Below are positions 15,335-23,351 of a DNA stretch of 51,016 nt, in pieces (the stretch's first letter is position 1; each line of letters starts with the position of its first letter). Where the stretch lies: positions 1-51,016 of the forward strand of contig CALDHX010000051.1 of NCBI GenBank assembly GCA_937901525.1, given 5' to 3'. The notes under the pieces are model-generated. The model saw only the letters and a list, made by a program, of their open reading frames with translations. It was not told where the DNA came from and made no database searches. Origin of the DNA: an uncultured Bacteroidales bacterium (GTDB lineage: Bacteria > Bacteroidota > Bacteroidia > Bacteroidales > P3). Made by a program: the position numbers and the translations under genes.

Positions 15335-17806
15335 CTATAAATCCATAGCAATTCTCATTCCTCCATCACCTCCTTTTGAGCCAGGAGCCGAATCAAAACG
15401 ATATGTAATCGAGCAACCCTTTGCTGTACTTCCCCAACAGCCACCTCTAAGAACTTTATAGTGTGTATCTACCCAATCATCGCACCATTCATAAACATTT
15501 CCATTCATATCATAAAGTCCTAATTCGTTTGGAAGTTTAGTTTTCACAGCATGAGTTGTTCTTAATGAGTTATCTTTGTACCAAGCCACGCAATCTAAAT
15601 CGTTACTACCTGAATATTGATAACCTTTTGAATAAATTCCGCCTTTTGCTGCAAATTCCCATTCCGATTCTGTTGGTAGTCTAAATTGTTTTCCTGTTAA
15701 TTCACCAAGACGTTTTACAAATTCACTCGCATCATTCCAACTAATATTTTCAACCGGCAATTCATCACCTTCATACCAAGAAGGATTGTTTCCCATTACT
15801 GCTATCCATAGGGCTTGTGTTACTGCTGTTTCACAAATATAATAATCTCCAAGTTCAACTTCGGCTTCATCTCTCATTAAGAAGCGTCCTCCTTTTACAA
15901 ATATCATATTAAATTCCACTCCTTTAACCGAAAATTTTCTATTTTCACTTTCTTGCAATTCTGGTAATTGAACTTCCTCTTGAACCTCTTCTTCTACTAT
16001 TACTTGTTCTACAACTTCTATTTTTTCTTCTATTACTTCTTCTTTTTCTTCTATTACTTCTTCTTTTTCCTCAACAACAATTTCTTCTTTTTCCTCAACA
16101 ATAGGCTCTTCTATTTGCTCTTGAAAAGTTTCCTCTACTTTCGGTTTATTTAATTGCTCTAAATCAAACTCTGAATTTAATTCTAATATTTTTTGTTGTG
16201 AATTTACTTGATTTTCTTCCATTGGAATCAAACCTATTCTATTCATTTCCCAAAAACATTTAGCAGTTGCTTTCACATCTGCCAAAGAATTATGATCTCC
16301 ATCAAAGTTTATAGAGAACAATTTCTTATATAATTCTTGTAACTTAGGATATTTGTAGCCATAATAACCTGGAATACGACAATAATTAGTACTTAGTAGC
16401 ATTGTACAGAAGGATTGTTTTTCTTCCATTATGTCTTTTTCGCCCATTCTTATGAGCTCTGCACCAATTATCTTCTTATCAAAAGCCACATTATGACCTA
16501 CAACATATTTTGCCAAATGAAAATCATTCATAAACAAAGAAAGAACCTCTTTAAGTGGACGTCCCTTTTCACAAGCCTTTTCAAGAGTGATTCCATGCAA
16601 ATCTATTGCCGATTTAGATATTGTATAACCATCTGGATATATAACAAAATCTTGTTCTTTCAACTTTTCACCATTTTCATTTGTTACTATCCAAGACAAT
16701 TGCACTAATCGTGGCCAATTAGCTGTATTTGTAGTTGGTTCATCGTAATCATCAGGTAATCCTGTTGCCTCTGTATCAAAAAATAATATTTGAGTTTCTT
16801 TTGATTGACTTGATTCTTCAATGTATTTCCCTGTTCTTAGCTTGTAATTTGTTTTAACCAAATCCAATTTATCTTGTGGAAAATCTAAACAAAAAGTTAA
16901 ATGAAACATCATATCTGCTTCCGAACCTGAAATGACACCAATAGAAATAAGAGAAGCTATATTAAAATGCGACATATCATTATTTGACAAATTGAAATAA
17001 TTGATAGCCTTATTCATATTAAGCTCCACCATTTTTCCTGTGGCATAAAACGTTCCCATTGTATTGAAAGCGTCCTTCGATTTACAATCTTTTATAAATG
17101 CAAGATTGTCTTCAACCTCATCGTAGCAGTTTTCGTGAGAAGATGTTGCAACCTGCTTAGCTATTCTTACAAGATTAAAATCCATTCCATTGTAATTACA
17201 CTCTTCAAAGTGATAATCACCACAAAAATAGTTTAAAAGATTATATACATGATCATTATTAACATAGTAAGGCTTATAAGCAGGAATTGCATTGTTACGA
17301 AACTGATATTTTCCTCCCTCTTTGTGTTGAGAAGGTGGCAAAACCAAAAACGCTTTCCAACGAAGTTCCATTCTTTTAAACAATTCTCTTTCATCTCTTC
17401 GTCTTGCACTATAAGAATACACTTCTTCAGAATATTCAAAATCGTTCATTCTAAAAATAATATGTAAACCTCTGCCACTACCACTATCAATCACCCAAGC
17501 ATAATCCTGAGGCAGACCTAAAATAGCAAGACATTTTGAAACAAAATCATCTATTTTACCTCTTCTATCGTAATAAGAATAATATAATTCATCAATATCT
17601 AATGCTCTATACTCATTAAATCCACTTATCAATCCAATTCCTACACTATCCTCCCAATTAAAATTCTGAATTTCCTCCTGTTTTATAGTAAAATATCGTT
17701 TCCAATTATCAATTATAGGCTTTTTATAATTAGACTTCTCAATAGGAGAAACATTCATGCCCATACTTTGATAATAGGTTGCGTATAAATATAATTCATT
17801 CTTCAT
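15335..17806 (-). CDS. PrimPol / DEDDh exonuclease / FGE-SUMF1 triple-domain fusion
   Basis: An 823-residue protein without signal peptide. Domain 1 (1-200): archaeo-eukaryotic primase-polymerase; metal motif Asp70-x-Asp72 in RALDIDE, SGSGRGLHIIFR with Arg112 and His115, and PPSQHKEGGKYQF (157-169). Residues 210-330: helical, Sel1/TPR-like. Domain 2 (338-525): DnaQ-like 3'-5' exonuclease with all DEDDh residues: Asp344, Glu346 (FDTEATG), Asp443 (HNVAFDKK), His505 and Asp510 (HNSLAD). Residues 560-615: Glu-rich linker with EEKEEVI repeats. Domain 3 (626-823): formylglycine-generating-enzyme/SUMF1 fold (LPTESEWEFAAKGG, YDMNGNVYEWCDDW, LRGGCW). Of the two FGE catalytic cysteines only the second has a counterpart (Cys798). 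Single gene with its own promoter. Likely nucleic-acid processing; biological role unknown. Confidence 0.85.
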   Translation of the reverse strand: MKNELYLYATYYQSMGMNVSPIEKSNYKKPIIDNWKRYFTIKQEEIQNFNWEDSVGIGLISGFNEYRALDIDELYYSYYDRRGKIDDFVSKCLAILGLPQDYAWVIDSGSGRGLHIIFRMNDFEYSEEVYSYSARRRDERELFKRMELRWKAFLVLPPSQHKEGGKYQFRNNAIPAYKPYYVNNDHVYNLLNYFCGDYHFEECNYNGMDFNLVRIAKQVATSSHENCYDEVEDNLAFIKDCKSKDAFNTMGTFYATGKMVELNMNKAINYFNLSNNDMSHFNIASLISIGVISGSEADMMFHLTFCLDFPQDKLDLVKTNYKLRTGKYIEESSQSKETQILFFDTEATGLPDDYDEPTTNTANWPRLVQLSWIVTNENGEKLKEQDFVIYPDGYTISKSAIDLHGITLEKACEKGRPLKEVLSLFMNDFHLAKYVVGHNVAFDKKIIGAELIRMGEKDIMEEKQSFCTMLLSTNYCRIPGYYGYKYPKLQELYKKLFSINFDGDHNSLADVKATAKCFWEMNRIGLIPMEENQVNSQQKILELNSEFDLEQLNKPKVEETFQEQIEEPIVEEKEEIVVEEKEEVIEEKEEVIEEKIEVVEQVIVEEEVQEEVQLPELQESENRKFSVKGVEFNMIFVKGGRFLMRDEAEVELGDYYICETAVTQALWIAVMGNNPSWYEGDELPVENISWNDASEFVKRLGELTGKQFRLPTESEWEFAAKGGIYSKGYQYSGSNDLDCVAWYKDNSLRTTHAVKTKLPNELGLYDMNGNVYEWCDDWVDTHYKVLRGGCWGSTAKGCSITYRFDSAPGSKGGDGGMRIAMDL

Positions 17807-17830
17807 AATTTCTCTTTTTTAATCAATTTG

Positions 17831-17861
17831 CAAAAATAACATTTACTTATTAAAACACAAA
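17831..17861 (-). promoter_or_regulatory. Promoter of the PrimPol fusion gene
   Basis: Reverse strand TATTTTTG (17831-17838) and TTTG (17858-17861), 19 bases apart: full match to the Bacteroidota consensus, 24 bases upstream of the ATG. Confidence 0.75.
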
Positions 17862-17899
17862 ATCATAACGTAAAAATGCTAAATTTCGTTTCTTTATTG

Positions 17900-17907
17900 T
17901 ATCTTCG
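17900..17907 (+). promoter_or_regulatory. Possible -7 box of the glucosaminidase gene
   Basis: TATCTTCG, one base off TAnnTTTG, 30 bases before the ATG. No clear TTTG at the -33 position. Confidence 0.4.
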
Positions 17908-17937
17908 CAAAAAATTTAAATAAAAATTCTAAACCCT

Positions 17938-18684
17938 ATGAAATTAAAACTCTTTTTATGCCTAATTTTTGGCAGTTTTGTTGTTTTTGCTCAAAACAAA
18001 AGCAATTCAACACAAGATTACATCAACAATTATGCAAAGATTGCTATTGAACAAGAAAAGCAATATGGCATTCCAGCTTGCATTACGCTTGCACAAGGCA
18101 TATTAGAATCTGGTAGTGGACGTTCTCGCTTAGCAACAGAGGCAAATAATCACTTTGGAATCAAATGTCATAATGATTGGAATGGTAAAAAAATGTATAA
18201 AGATGACGATAAAGCAAACGAATGCTTTAGAGTTTATGACAATGCAGAACAATCTTATATTGATCATTCACTTTTCCTTGTTGGAAAGAAAAGATACGCC
18301 GACCTTTTCAAATTAAAAATTACCGATTACAAAGGTTGGGCAAAAGGATTAAAACAAGCAGGTTATGCAACTAATCCAAAATACCCACAACTCTTAATAG
18401 ACATTATTGAACTTTACGATTTAGCAGACATTTCCAACACATACAAAGAAGAAAAAGAAGAAAACATTACAATAGTAAAAGAAAACCAAAAACCAAAAGG
18501 TTTAAAAGAAGACAAAACACAAGAAATAAAGAAAGAAAGCAAGAAAAAACCATTCTGGAAACGTTGGAAAGAAAATAGAAAAGAAAGAAAAAAGGAAAGA
18601 GAAAAACGTAAATTAGAAAAAGAACTACAAAAAATCATTGACAAACAAGACGTAAATAGAATGGATTTTGAAGTTGAGTTTTAG
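17938..18684 (+). CDS. Exported glucosaminidase-domain peptidoglycan hydrolase
   Basis: A 248-residue protein with signal peptide (ends VVFAQ) and an N-acetylglucosaminidase domain (PF01832, FlgJ/LytG type) at about 35-160. Catalytic Glu57 lies in ILESGSGRSRLA; NHFGIKCHNDWNGKKM and the YATNPKYPQLL end are typical. Such enzymes cut the glycan strand of peptidoglycan in the periplasm for growth or septation. The last ~75 residues are a highly basic Lys/Glu/Arg tail (KRWKENRKERKKEREKRK) that may bind the wall. No LysM is seen. Divergent from the PrimPol fusion; a strong terminator follows. Confidence 0.9.
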   Translation: MKLKLFLCLIFGSFVVFAQNKSNSTQDYINNYAKIAIEQEKQYGIPACITLAQGILESGSGRSRLATEANNHFGIKCHNDWNGKKMYKDDDKANECFRVYDNAEQSYIDHSLFLVGKKRYADLFKLKITDYKGWAKGLKQAGYATNPKYPQLLIDIIELYDLADISNTYKEEKEENITIVKENQKPKGLKEDKTQEIKKESKKKPFWKRWKENRKERKKEREKRKLEKELQKIIDKQDVNRMDFEVEF

Positions 18685-18692
18685 AGAAAAAG

Positions 18693-18718
18693 AAAATGGC
18701 ACTCGAAAGTGCCATTTT
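18693..18718. terminator. Bidirectional terminator
   Basis: AAAATGGCACT (18693-18703) and AGTGCCATTTT (18708-18718) form a perfect 11-bp stem with a CGAA loop. It separates the convergent glucosaminidase gene and the rubredoxin end of the oxygen-defence operon. Confidence 0.85.
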
Positions 18719-18731
18719 TGTTATTTACTAA

Positions 18732-18890
18732 TTAAATTTCTTGAAAATCTTCTTTTCCAACGCCACATAAAGGGCAAGTATAATCCTCAGGCAAGTCTTC
18801 CCATTTTGTTCCAGGAGCTATTCCATTTTCAGGATCACCTATTGCTTCATCGTATGTGAATCCGCAAACTGTACATTCATACTTTTTCAT
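18732..18890 (-). CDS. Rubredoxin
   Basis: A 52-residue one-iron electron carrier. The iron is held by Cys6 and Cys9 (YECTVCGF) and Cys39 and Cys42 (YTCPLCGVGK); DPENGIAPGTKWEDLPEDY is the classic middle. It passes electrons to rubrerythrin and flavodiiron protein in anaerobes (known). Last gene of the operon that starts at 21769; 31 bases after perR. Confidence 0.97.
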   Translation of the reverse strand: MKKYECTVCGFTYDEAIGDPENGIAPGTKWEDLPEDYTCPLCGVGKEDFQEI

Positions 18891-18921
18891 AACAATTATT
18901 TTTTTAAGTTTAATGTTAATT

Positions 18922-19347
18922 TTATTTCAAACAATCCGAACAATATCCTCTATGATAAACGTGTGTTTCCTCTAATCCGAAACCCTTTACTGCATCTGTT
19001 TGTGGGAACTCTACAATTTGTTGCAATGGCACATCAACAACCTTTCCACAATCAAGACAAATAAAGTGAGCATGTCTATCTACATAACCATCATATCTAA
19101 CCATTTTTTCGTCTATTGTTATGCTTAATATAGCCTTTTTAAGAGCGAATAATTTCAATGTATTATATATCGTAGTCTTTGAAATTGTCGGTATTTGTTT
19201 TTGCAAATCATTAAAGATTTCATCTACCGTAGGATGCGTTCTATGTTCAAGCAAATAAGTCATTACTGCCATTCTTTGAACAGAAGGTTTAATATCTCTT
19301 TCAATCAGATATTTTTTAACCGCATCTACACTCCATTTATCACTCAT
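18922..19347 (-). CDS. perR: Fur-family peroxide-sensing repressor (PerR-like)
   Basis: A 141-residue Fur-family regulator. N-terminal winged helix (about 1-85; helix ISKTTIYNTLKLF) with His38 at the place of the PerR sensing histidine, then the dimer domain with HAHFICLDCG and the C-terminal CSDC, giving two CxxC pairs for the structural zinc. Sits inside an oxygen-defence operon, and a PerR-box-like palindrome lies at that operon's promoter, so autoregulation is likely. PerR rather than Fur or Zur is inferred from context. Confidence 0.85.
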   Translation of the reverse strand: MSDKWSVDAVKKYLIERDIKPSVQRMAVMTYLLEHRTHPTVDEIFNDLQKQIPTISKTTIYNTLKLFALKKAILSITIDEKMVRYDGYVDRHAHFICLDCGKVVDVPLQQIVEFPQTDAVKGFGLEETHVYHRGYCSDCLK

Positions 19348-19359
19348 AAAGCGATAATA

Positions 19360-19899
19360 TTAATAGTTTTCTGCTCTAACTTGGAAATATGATTGAGGAT
19401 GTTCGCAAACTGGGCAGATTTGTGGAGCTTTCTTTCCAATAACTATGTGTCCACAATTTGCACATTGCCATACTGCATCATTTTCTTTTGAGAACACAAC
19501 ACCATCTTCTATATTTTTCAGCAATTTACGATAGCGTTCTTCATGTTCTTTTTCGATTTTTGCAACCATTTCAAAAAGTTTAGCAATTCTTGTAAAGCCT
19601 TCTTCTTGTGCTTCCTTAGCAAAAGTTGCATACATATCAATCCATTCATAATTTTCGCCGTTTGCAGCATCTTTAAGATTAGTCATTGTATCAGGAACAT
19701 CACCTTCGTGTAAAAGTTTAAACCAAATTTTTGCGTGTTCCTTTTCATTCAAAGCAGTTTCTTCAAAAAGATTTGCCATTTGAACATATCCATCTTTCTT
19801 AGCCTTTGAAGCATAATATAAATACTTTGTATGAGCTTGAGATTCTCCTGCAAAAGCAGCCATTAAATTCTTTTCTGTTTTACTTCCTTTTAATTCCAT
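19360..19899 (-). CDS. rbr: Rubrerythrin
   Basis: A 179-residue peroxidase that reduces H2O2 to water with electrons from rubredoxin. Ferritin-like diiron domain 1-140 with Glu/ExxH ligands (FAGESQAHTKYLYY; EETALNEKEHAK; KIEKEHEERYRK), then a rubredoxin-like domain with CANCG (about 145) and CPVCEHP (about 162). Length and motif order are standard. Lies 12 bases upstream of perR and 29 after hrb in one operon. Confidence 0.97.
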   Translation of the reverse strand: MELKGSKTEKNLMAAFAGESQAHTKYLYYASKAKKDGYVQMANLFEETALNEKEHAKIWFKLLHEGDVPDTMTNLKDAANGENYEWIDMYATFAKEAQEEGFTRIAKLFEMVAKIEKEHEERYRKLLKNIEDGVVFSKENDAVWQCANCGHIVIGKKAPQICPVCEHPQSYFQVRAENY

Positions 19900-19928
19900 A
19901 ATTCATTACTTTTTAAAATTAAACAATA

Positions 19929-20540
19929 TTATTTAGACATTTCCATAAGTTCAAAATCCACTACACCATGTTGGCACCAAGGACAAATAAAGTCTTGTGG
20001 TAGGTTTTCATCTTCGTGAACATATCCACACACTTTGCAAACCCATGCTTTTTTCTTATCGCTTTTTGGTTGCGGTTTAATGTTTTGGTGATAATATTCG
20101 TATGTTAGCGATTTCTTTTCAGAAAGGTCTTGTGTTTCTATTACATCTGCCAAAAATAATGTATGTGTTCCTAAATCCATTTTAGAGAAAACCGTTCCCG
20201 AAATATAAGCATTTGCATATTTTTCAGTGATGTAATACATACCTTGTTGATTCTTTTGAGCGTAAGGATAGTTTTCAAATTTTTCTACCTCTCTTCCACT
20301 TTTAAAACCAAAGTGTTGTATCAATTCCATTGGAACATCGGTTGTCAAAATGCTTAAAGTAAACTTTCCTGTGTTAAAAATCATATCGTGAGTCAGGTTA
20401 TTCTTGTTCACAGTGAATGCAATTCTTATAGGATTGTCAGTAACCTGCATCGCAACATTTGTAATACAAGCATTATCTTTTTGATTTTCGTGAGCCGATA
20501 GAACAAATAGTCCATACTCTAACTTATCTAACACATTCAT
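19929..20540 (-). CDS. hrb: High-molecular-weight rubredoxin (flavin reductase + rubredoxin)
   Basis: A 203-residue two-domain electron carrier. Residues 1-150: FMN-binding flavin-reductase-like domain (NACITNVAMQVTDNPIRIAF; YISGTVFSKMDLGTHTLF). Residues 160-200: rubredoxin with CKVCGY and CPWCQHG. In Moorella such a protein (Hrb) takes electrons from NAD(P)H and feeds the flavodiiron protein FprA; here it is encoded directly after fprA (20-base gap), supporting that role. Confidence 0.93.
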   Translation of the reverse strand: MNVLDKLEYGLFVLSAHENQKDNACITNVAMQVTDNPIRIAFTVNKNNLTHDMIFNTGKFTLSILTTDVPMELIQHFGFKSGREVEKFENYPYAQKNQQGMYYITEKYANAYISGTVFSKMDLGTHTLFLADVIETQDLSEKKSLTYEYYHQNIKPQPKSDKKKAWVCKVCGYVHEDENLPQDFICPWCQHGVVDFELMEMSK

Positions 20541-20560
20541 ATCTTTGACTTTTTAAATTA

Positions 20561-21769
20561 TTACTTATTTAAATCTGCCACAACCTCATTAACCATTGCC
20601 TCCAACATTTCAATTTGATTATCTTTCATTGAAGAGCGAATAGTTAAAGTAGATTCCAACACCTTCATTTCTTTCATTTCCTCAATAATTGAACGCATTT
20701 TGCAACCAGCAACAGGTCCCCAAGTACCATTTTCAATGATTGCGAAACTACGTTTTTGCAATCCGTGAGCCTTTAAGTCCAATAAGAAATTTTCCATTGG
20801 AGTAAAGATTCCACCATTATAAGTAGGAGCTGCTAAAACTATATGAGAACAACGGAATGCCTCAGAAATCAAGTAAGAAACGTGAGTTGCAGAAACATCA
20901 TAGCATCTTACATCTTTCACACCAGCCTCTGCCAAAAGACTTGCAGTCTTATTAGCAACCGCCTCTGTGTTTCCATACATAGAACCATAGACAATCATCA
21001 CCGCTTTATCTTCTGGCTCATATAAACTCCACTTATTATATTTATCTAAAAAGTATCCCAAATCACTTCTCCAAATTGGACCATGTAAAGGACAAATCAT
21101 ATCAATTTGAATTCCAGCAGCCTTTTTCAAAACAGTTTGAACAGAAGAGCCATACTTACCAACGATATTAGTATAGTAACGTCTTGCATCATCAATCCAA
21201 TCTCTATCGAAATTAACCTCATCATTATATAGATTTCCATTCAAAGCTCCGAAAGTTCCAAAAGCATCTGCTGAGAATAAAATCTTATCTGTAATATCGT
21301 ATGTAAACATTGCCTCAGGCCAGTGTACCATTGGAGCCATTACAAAGGTAAGTTTATGATTTTTTGTTTCAAAAACATCACCCTCTTTCACTGTTATAAA
21401 TCTATCTTCTACCTCAAAATCGAAGAATTGCTTTATCATAGTTAGCGTTTTCGCATTACCAATCAACTGCATTGTAGGATAACGCAAAACTAAGTCCTCA
21501 ATCAAAGCACAATGATCAGGTTCCATGTGATTAACCACAAGATAATCCAAACTTCTTCCATTTAAAACATACTTAACGTTTTCAAAAAATTGACCAGAGA
21601 TAGAAGCGTCAGCAGTATCCAAAAGAACAGTCTTATCTTCGTCCATTAACAAGTAAGCATTATAAGAAACCCCTCTTGGAATTGGCATAACATTTTCAAA
21701 TAAAGCCAAACGGCGATCACTTCCTCCTACCCAGTAATAATCATTTGTAATTTTTCTTGCGTTGTGCAT
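20561..21769 (-). CDS. fprA: Flavodiiron protein FprA (O2/NO reductase)
   Basis: A 402-residue protein that reduces O2 to water (or NO to N2O) in the anaerobe cytoplasm. Beta-lactamase-like diiron domain 1-250: ligands His81, Glu83 and Asp85 in HMEPDHC, His149 in MVHWPEAM, Asp168 in SADAFG and the His of CPLHGP. Flavodoxin domain 255-402 binds FMN (IVYGSMYGNTEA). First gene of the operon fprA-hrb-rbr-perR-rubredoxin; promoter and PerR-like operator are upstream. Confidence 0.96.
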   Translation of the reverse strand: MHNARKITNDYYWVGGSDRRLALFENVMPIPRGVSYNAYLLMDEDKTVLLDTADASISGQFFENVKYVLNGRSLDYLVVNHMEPDHCALIEDLVLRYPTMQLIGNAKTLTMIKQFFDFEVEDRFITVKEGDVFETKNHKLTFVMAPMVHWPEAMFTYDITDKILFSADAFGTFGALNGNLYNDEVNFDRDWIDDARRYYTNIVGKYGSSVQTVLKKAAGIQIDMICPLHGPIWRSDLGYFLDKYNKWSLYEPEDKAVMIVYGSMYGNTEAVANKTASLLAEAGVKDVRCYDVSATHVSYLISEAFRCSHIVLAAPTYNGGIFTPMENFLLDLKAHGLQKRSFAIIENGTWGPVAGCKMRSIIEEMKEMKVLESTLTIRSSMKDNQIEMLEAMVNEVVADLNK

Positions 21770-21835
21770 AATCTTATTTTTTTATATTTAACACTTAATT
21801 TAACTATCTTGTTTTTTTGTTTTATCTTTTCAAAA

Positions 21836-21850
21836 TTGTAATCATTACAA
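21836..21850. promoter_or_regulatory. PerR-box-like operator
   Basis: TTGTAAT-C-ATTACAA, a perfect 7-1-7 palindrome differing from the PerR box TTATAATNATTATAA only at one symmetric pair. It begins 15 bases downstream of the -7 box of the fprA operon, over the predicted early transcribed region, where binding would block transcription. Confidence 0.75.
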
Positions 21851-21865
21851 ATTTGATTTCGATTG

Positions 21866-21896
21866 CAAAAATAAGCGTTTTCTTTAAACCAACAAA
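21866..21896 (-). promoter_or_regulatory. Promoter of the fprA oxygen-defence operon
   Basis: Reverse strand TATTTTTG (21866-21873) and TTTG (21893-21896), exactly 19 bases apart. Confidence 0.75.
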
Positions 21897-22113
21897 TATT
21901 TTCGTAAGTTTTTTTAAAGAAAAAATATTAAAACACTATATTTCAGTAAATTAAAATAAAGAAAAAAATTCATAAAACAAAGAACGAATAAAATCCTATT
22001 CGGAATTTCTGTCACTAATGACACTTTTTCCGACTGAAAGTATTTTTTTTCATTACTTTTGTAACCAAATAATATGGTAAGGGATTATTATAGTAAAAGG
22101 AAACTAAATTTCA
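21897..22113 (+). promoter_or_regulatory. Upstream region of the ECF sigma gene with nested palindrome
   Basis: This part of a 344-base divergent gap holds a nested inverted repeat: outer CGGAA (22001-22005) with TTCCG (22028-22032) and inner TGTCA (22010-22014) with TGACA (22019-22023). TACTTTTG (22054-22061) is a -7 box without a TTTG at -33, which hints at activation or another sigma factor. Nothing coding was seen in 21770-22113. Confidence 0.5.
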
Positions 22114-22581
22114 ATGAGCGAAAAAGAGTATAAAAAAATAATTGAGCTTTATTCCGATGGGGTATTTGCCTATCTTGTAAAAAATTTACAGGATAGGGAT
22201 TCTTCAAAGGATATTCTTCAAGATACTTTTCTTTCGCTTTGGAACAATAAAGAAAAGATTGAAAAAGATAAGGTAAGGAATTGGCTTTTTGTTACTGCTC
22301 ACAACAATATGTTAAAACACTTTCGCTACAACAAGGTTAGAGAAAACGACTTTCAAAGCGACACTCCTATTTACTCAAACACCGATAACAAACAATTGTT
22401 AGATTATTTACTAAATCAACTCAGCGAAAAAATGCGTCAATGTTTAATGTTAAAGGAATGGCAAGGCTTTTCGGTTAAGGAAATCGCAGAGATATTGCAA
22501 TTAAGTGAGAGTGATGTAAAGGTAAATATATTTAGAGCAAAATTAAAACTAAAAGAAATATATGAAAACAACGAAAGATAA
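22114..22581 (+). CDS. ECF-type RNA polymerase sigma factor
   Basis: A 155-residue sigma-70-family factor. Region 2: VFAYLVKNLQDRDSSKDILQDTF and the -10-binding helix NWLFVTAHNNMLKHFR. Region 4: MRQCLMLKEWQGFSVKEIAEIL, ending with helix SESDVKVNIFRAKLKL for -35 contact. Extracytoplasmic-function sigma factors respond to envelope signals. The next gene, a membrane-anchored anti-sigma candidate, overlaps its end by 20 bases, the usual translational coupling. Target genes unknown. Confidence 0.92.
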   Translation: MSEKEYKKIIELYSDGVFAYLVKNLQDRDSSKDILQDTFLSLWNNKEKIEKDKVRNWLFVTAHNNMLKHFRYNKVRENDFQSDTPIYSNTDNKQLLDYLLNQLSEKMRQCLMLKEWQGFSVKEIAEILQLSESDVKVNIFRAKLKLKEIYENNER

Positions 22582-23332
22582 TATTGAGGTCATACTTTTT
22601 GATTATGCAGAGGGCAATTTAAGTCCTAAGGAGCAAAAGGAAGTTGAGGCTTTTCTTGAAAACAATCCTCAATACAAGCGAATGCTTTCTTCTTATAAAG
22701 ATTGCAAGGGTTTAGATAAGCCTTTGGACGTAAAGTTTGAGGAAAAGGAGGAATTATTCACTCTTGCAACTGGCAAAAAAGCAAAAACCATTGTTTTTGT
22801 TCCAAGATATATGAAATATGCTTGCTCAATTGCAGCAATGATATTGTTGTTTTTTGCTATCAAACCTCTATTAGAAAAAGAGGTTGTAGTAGAGGAAAAA
22901 ACGCCTACTTTAATTGCTCAAAAAAAAGCAAAGAAAAATTCTGAAAAATCAAAGAAAAATTTTGAAAAAGTAAAGAAAAAAAATGAAAAAGTAAAGGAAA
23001 ATTTTTACTTCTCAATAGAAGAAGAGCAAGACACTATAAATCACCAACTTGCATTCCAAAAAACAGAACTTGCAAAGCCGAAAATAAAGAAGCAAGAGCG
23101 TATTCTGTATATGAGATACGAAGAGAGTATAGTGGTAAAAAAAGAAAGCAAACCTACTCTTGCAAGCAGGATTATCAAAAGCATAAATTTAGACAAAAAG
23201 ATTGATGAGTTTTATAATTCAGACTTTGTTTCCAACACACAAAAAGCGATAAACACAGTGAGAAATATTGGAAAGAGACAAGTAAAAACAACAACTACTA
23301 CAATAAAAAGAGAAGAAAGTATAAATGTTTAA
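22562..23332 (+). CDS. Putative membrane-anchored anti-sigma factor with heptad repeats
   Basis: A 256-residue protein. Residues 1-80: cytoplasmic, acidic, with LFDYAEGNLSPKEQKEVEAFL, the form of anti-sigma N domains in Bacteroidota. One transmembrane helix at about 86-103 (YACSIAAMILLFFAI). Residues 120-148 contain seven-residue repeats (KKNSEKS, KKNFEKV, KKKNEKV) coded by exact 21-bp DNA repeats related to the intergenic array at 12.2 kb. The rest is basic and outside the cytoplasm. Assigned from position after the sigma gene and topology; direct evidence of anti-sigma binding is lacking. Confidence 0.7.
   Translation: MKTTKDNIEVILFDYAEGNLSPKEQKEVEAFLENNPQYKRMLSSYKDCKGLDKPLDVKFEEKEELFTLATGKKAKTIVFVPRYMKYACSIAAMILLFFAIKPLLEKEVVVEEKTPTLIAQKKAKKNSEKSKKNFEKVKKKNEKVKENFYFSIEEEQDTINHQLAFQKTELAKPKIKKQERILYMRYEESIVVKKESKPTLASRIIKSINLDKKIDEFYNSDFVSNTQKAINTVRNIGKRQVKTTTTTIKREESINV
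22929..23012 (+). repeat. Four-copy in-frame 21-bp repeat, CAAAGAAAAA family
   Basis: Units begin at 22929, 22950, 22971 and 22992 (CAAAG, CAAAG, TAAAG, TAAAG), exactly 21 bases apart. The unit at 22950 matches the intergenic unit at 12293 in 19 of 21 bases. As 21 is seven codons, the reading frame is kept. Confidence 0.9.
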
Positions 23333-23351
23333 TAAATAAAAATTAAAAGTT

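Noticed and set aside
15335..15460. Variable region of a diversity-generating retroelement in the FGE-like domain
   Set aside because: FGE/lectin folds are common targets, but there is no reverse transcriptase, no template repeat in the window and no excess of AAY codons at the 3' end.
15967..16110. Repeats in the Glu-rich linker as a member of the CAAAGAAAAA family
   Set aside because: The 21-bp steps there (EEKEEVI) have a different base pattern (CTTCTTTTTC) and do not keep a fixed spacing.
15968..16153. Plus-strand ORF rich in Phe/Tyr opposite the Glu-rich linker
   Set aside because: Antisense of the GAA/GAG repeats in the PrimPol fusion; composition is an artefact.
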